This document shows positions 4,349 through 5,970 of a DNA stretch of 5,970 nt, piece by piece (position 1 is the stretch's first letter; each line of letters begins with the position of its first letter). The translations under genes and the position numbers were made by a program. The notes beneath the pieces are model-generated. The model worked only from the letters and a program-made list of their open reading frames with translations. It did not search any database and had not been told where the DNA came from. This stretch comes from JACCVG01 sp034664165 (GTDB lineage Bacteria; Actinomycetota; Thermoleophilia; Solirubrobacterales; Thermoleophilaceae): contig JAXDIE010000009.1 in the NCBI GenBank assembly GCA_034664165.1, positions 1 through 5,970 on the forward strand. The letters run 5' to 3'.

Positions 4349-5161
4349 ATGAGCCCCGAGGGACAGATCGAGTCGTCTGGGATCGGCATCCGCCTGAAGG
4401 CTTCGCGTGAGCGCCTTGGCTGGAGCCGGGAAGAGCTGGCGGTCCGTTCCGCGCTCAGCTGGTCTGCCATCTCCCAGGTGGAAGCCGGGCGGCGCAGGAA
4501 TGTGCGTCCGCAAACGCTGTCCGCGCTTGCGGGAGCACTCGGAGTCACCGTCGACTATCTCGTGGACGGCGTTCCCCCGAGTTCGACGATGCTTGAGCAC
4601 CGGGCCCTGGTCTACGGGACAGATGACGAATTCGTCGATGTGGCCGCGCCCTTCCTCCGCGAAGGGATCCGGCGCTCCGAGGCGGCCTTGGTCGTACTGA
4701 AAGCCCGCAATATCGAGTTGCTTCGCAAACGGCTCGGCTCTGATGCGGCAGCGGTCGAGTTCATCGAAGCGGAACGCTGGTACTCCGACCCGGGCGCCGC
4801 GATCGCGGCATACCGGGCGCTCGTAACGGCCAAGATCGAGGCCGGCGCCCCGTGGGTACGCGTCGTAGGCGAGCTGCTCCTGTCGGGGAAGTCCGAACGC
4901 GAGATTGCCCGCTGGACTCGATACGAGTCGCTCTTCAATCTCCTCTTCGCGTCGTCGCCGGTGACCGTTTTCTGTCTCTATGACACGAGAGCGCTTCCGG
5001 AGGAGATCGTGAGAATGGCCCTCAGCACCCACCCGCACACGATCGGGCGCACCGGCATCGAGAGCAGCTCTTACTACGCCGACCCCGCCGGCGTTTTTCT
5101 CGACAGTCAAGGAGAGATCAGCGGAAGCGGCAGCGGGGCGACCACCCCGGTCTCGCGGTAG
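4349..5161 (+). CDS. XRE helix-turn-helix regulator with MEDS sensory domain (DcmR-like architecture)
   Basis: This is a cytosolic one-component regulator of 270 residues from ATG 4349. Residues 12-74 are an XRE/Cro-type helix-turn-helix (IGIRLKASRERLGWSREELA, WSAISQVEAGRRR, LSALAGALGVTVDYLVDG). Residues about 82-235 match the MEDS domain, named for methanogen/methylotroph DcmR sensory proteins: EHRALVYGTDDEF (83-95), PFLREGIRRSEAALVV (101-116), W144-Y145, VVGE (172-175), RYESLFN (191-197), CLYD (209-212) and STHPH (226-230). DcmR is a repressor of dichloromethane dehalogenase, and MEDS is thought to bind small organic ligands. The ligand here is unknown. A longer start at GTG 4304 would add 15 residues and put the TGTCAATTGACA palindrome inside the gene. 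I prefer ATG 4349, which has a weak AGG 6 bases upstream. The 3' end overlaps the convergent oxygenase gene by 55 bp, and the last 17 residues are a Gly/Ser-rich tail. Confidence 0.92.
   Translation: MSPEGQIESSGIGIRLKASRERLGWSREELAVRSALSWSAISQVEAGRRRNVRPQTLSALAGALGVTVDYLVDGVPPSSTMLEHRALVYGTDDEFVDVAAPFLREGIRRSEAALVVLKARNIELLRKRLGSDAAAVEFIEAERWYSDPGAAIAAYRALVTAKIEAGAPWVRVVGELLLSGKSEREIARWTRYESLFNLLFASSPVTVFCLYDTRALPEEIVRMALSTHPHTIGRTGIESSSYYADPAGVFLDSQGEISGSGSGATTPVSR
5107..5161. other. 55-bp convergent coding overlap (XRE-MEDS and oxygenase)
   Basis: The XRE-MEDS gene stops at 5159-5161 on the plus strand, and the oxygenase gene stops at 5109-5107 on the minus strand. The shared 55 bp encode a Gly/Ser-rich tail in one direction and a Pro/Leu-rich tail in the other. 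Neither tail carries recognised domain motifs, so the overlap costs neither protein its core. I see no terminator hairpin with a T-run inside it. Confidence 0.9.
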
Positions 5162-5970
5162 GTCCGGCGCGCCTGTCGGGCGAGAGGGAGGTACTGGAGC
5201 TCATCGGGCAGCCCGAGCAGAAGGGCGTGGACGCCTTTGCGGTGTGCTCGGTATTGCAGCTCGTCGGTCCGGGTCCAGTCCAGGCAGAGCCGCTCTCGTA
5301 TGAGCGGCGGTAGTGAGGCCTTGGTGAGCCAGAGCACGAAACGCATCGCTGGTGCCTGGAGGACGGGCTTCAGCACGTAGGGCCCGAGGAAGGCGTTGAC
5401 GCGCTCGGAGAACCTGTCCACAGAAGGCGCGGGTGAGGTCCGATGCATCCGGAATCCTTCCCGGACCGGGCGGGTGTCCTCGAGGACGTGATTGACCGTG
5501 TGGTCCCAGTACTCCTGGAACGCGTCCCAATCCGACGGCACCGGCTGCATGCTCACCCCGAAGAGCCGGTACCAGTCGACCGACTCGAGGTACAGCGCCT
5601 CCTTGTCGGCGTTCGAGAGTGGGAATCCGGTCAGCTGGCACCCGGTGATGATGTCCTCGACGAACGTCGCGTGAGCCCAGAAGAACGTATGTGGGTTGAG
5701 TGCGCGGTACGAGCGGCCGTACTTGTCGATTCCCTTGATCGGCCGATGTAAGCCGCGGATCAGCTTGCCCCACTCGTGCGAGGTCTCACCGCCGTAGACG
5801 ACCGACATGATCGGGCCGATCGACCTCTGTCCCCGGGCGATCGGGTCCTCGAAGAAGACGGAGTGCTGCTCAACTCCCGCGGCGAGCTCCGGGTGCATGT
5901 TCTGCAGCATCGCCATCCGCAGGCCGTTGGTGAGGCGGTGCGCGGGCAGCCGGCCGAAGTGCTCCCACAG
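5107..5970 (-). CDS. MpaB/DUF2236-family heme oxygenase (N-terminus beyond right edge)
   Basis: This is a member of the oxygenase family that includes fungal MpaB and bacterial latex-clearing protein (DUF2236). Characterised members use a b-type heme to cleave C=C bonds in isoprenoid chains. The frame is open to the right edge, with 287 visible residues. An internal ATG at 5916 is not the true start, because family-like sequence (LWEHFGRLPAHRLTNGLRM) precedes it. Landmarks, numbered from the edge: MHPELAAGVEQHS (25-37), a Gly-containing turn at 58-61 with a Y, YRALNPHTFFWAHATFVEDI (88-107), FPLSNADKEALYLESVDWYRLFGV (116-139), VPSDWDAFQEYW (144-155). Histidine 100 in W-A-H-A-T is a likely heme-region residue by family analogy. 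Hydrophobic stretches around 193-222 could associate with membrane. I see no signal peptide, but the N-terminus is outside the window. Actinobacteria carry many paralogues, so the substrate cannot be assigned. Confidence 0.88.
   Translation of the reverse strand: MWEHFGRLPAHRLTNGLRMAMLQNMHPELAAGVEQHSVFFEDPIARGQRSIGPIMSVVYGGETSHEWGKLIRGLHRPIKGIDKYGRSYRALNPHTFFWAHATFVEDIITGCQLTGFPLSNADKEALYLESVDWYRLFGVSMQPVPSDWDAFQEYWDHTVNHVLEDTRPVREGFRMHRTSPAPSVDRFSERVNAFLGPYVLKPVLQAPAMRFVLWLTKASLPPLIRERLCLDWTRTDELQYRAHRKGVHALLLGLPDELQYLPLARQARRTYRETGVVAPLPLPLISP

Noticed and set aside
4164..5092. The residues YADPAG occur near the N-terminus of the membrane LuxR (7-12) and near the C-terminus of XRE-MEDS (243-248)
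   Set aside because: The match is six residues, at opposite protein ends and in different contexts, with codons that differ. In XRE-MEDS it sits where MEDS proteins usually carry an N-P-Y-Y-x-P-P-like motif. I regard it as coincidence.
4313..5110. 265-codon minus-strand open frame opposite the XRE-MEDS gene
   Set aside because: It is a mirror shadow of a gene with clear XRE and MEDS motifs. The translation has no family features.
1..5970. Search for tRNA, rRNA, CRISPR repeats, insertion-sequence ends, transposase or phage genes
   Set aside because: Nothing seen: the window is fully occupied by seven ordinary genes and spacers of at most about 150 bp, with no regularly spaced repeats or terminal inverted repeats.

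Overview
The window is GC-rich and compactly coded. It contains seven protein genes, no RNA genes, no mobile elements and no CRISPR array. GC-rich codon use, GTG and TTG starts, short spacers and the family mix (LysR, PAS-LuxR, membrane-anchored LuxR, XRE-MEDS and an MpaB-type oxygenase) suggest an actinobacterium. A Thermoleophilia/Solirubrobacter-like host is my best guess, but this is inference from gene style and not from a marker gene. No stretch over 300 bases lacks a gene. The longest non-coding gaps are about 113 bp (834-946), 130 bp (3578-3707) and 149 bp (4200-4348).

Left block (1-2924): a LysR-type regulator, cut by the left edge, reads leftward. It is divergent from a two-gene operon made of an aldo/keto reductase and a beta-hydroxyacid-dehydrogenase-like NAD(P) oxidoreductase. 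The spacer holds an ATC-N9-GAT site that fits the LysR T-N11-A rule, plus a perfect 14-bp palindrome. The classic reading is that LysR controls the divergent redox pair and itself.

Middle block (2921-4199): two leftward LuxR-type regulators lie in tandem. One carries an N-terminal PAS domain. The other is a short protein with three predicted membrane helices directly joined to a LuxR helix-turn-helix. The PAS-LuxR gene converges on the dehydrogenase, and the two stop codons share the four bases CTAG. An AT-richer patch between the LuxR genes carries two overlapping inverted repeats.

Right block (4200-5970): a regulator with an N-terminal XRE helix-turn-helix and a C-terminal MEDS sensory domain (the DcmR-type domain) is divergent from the membrane LuxR. 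The spacer carries a perfect TGTCAATTGACA palindrome plus an extra half-site. The regulator converges with, and overlaps by 55 bp, an MpaB/DUF2236-family heme oxygenase gene that runs off the right edge.

Overall, four of seven genes are one-component regulators with different sensing modules (LysR effector domain, PAS, membrane helices, MEDS), and the other three are oxidoreductases. A reasonable but unproven picture is a locus that adjusts oxidative and reductive handling of small or hydrophobic organic compounds to several signals. The sequence does not identify a substrate, and no gene here is of an unrecognisable family. The novelty, if any, lies in the arrangement and in the candidate operators.
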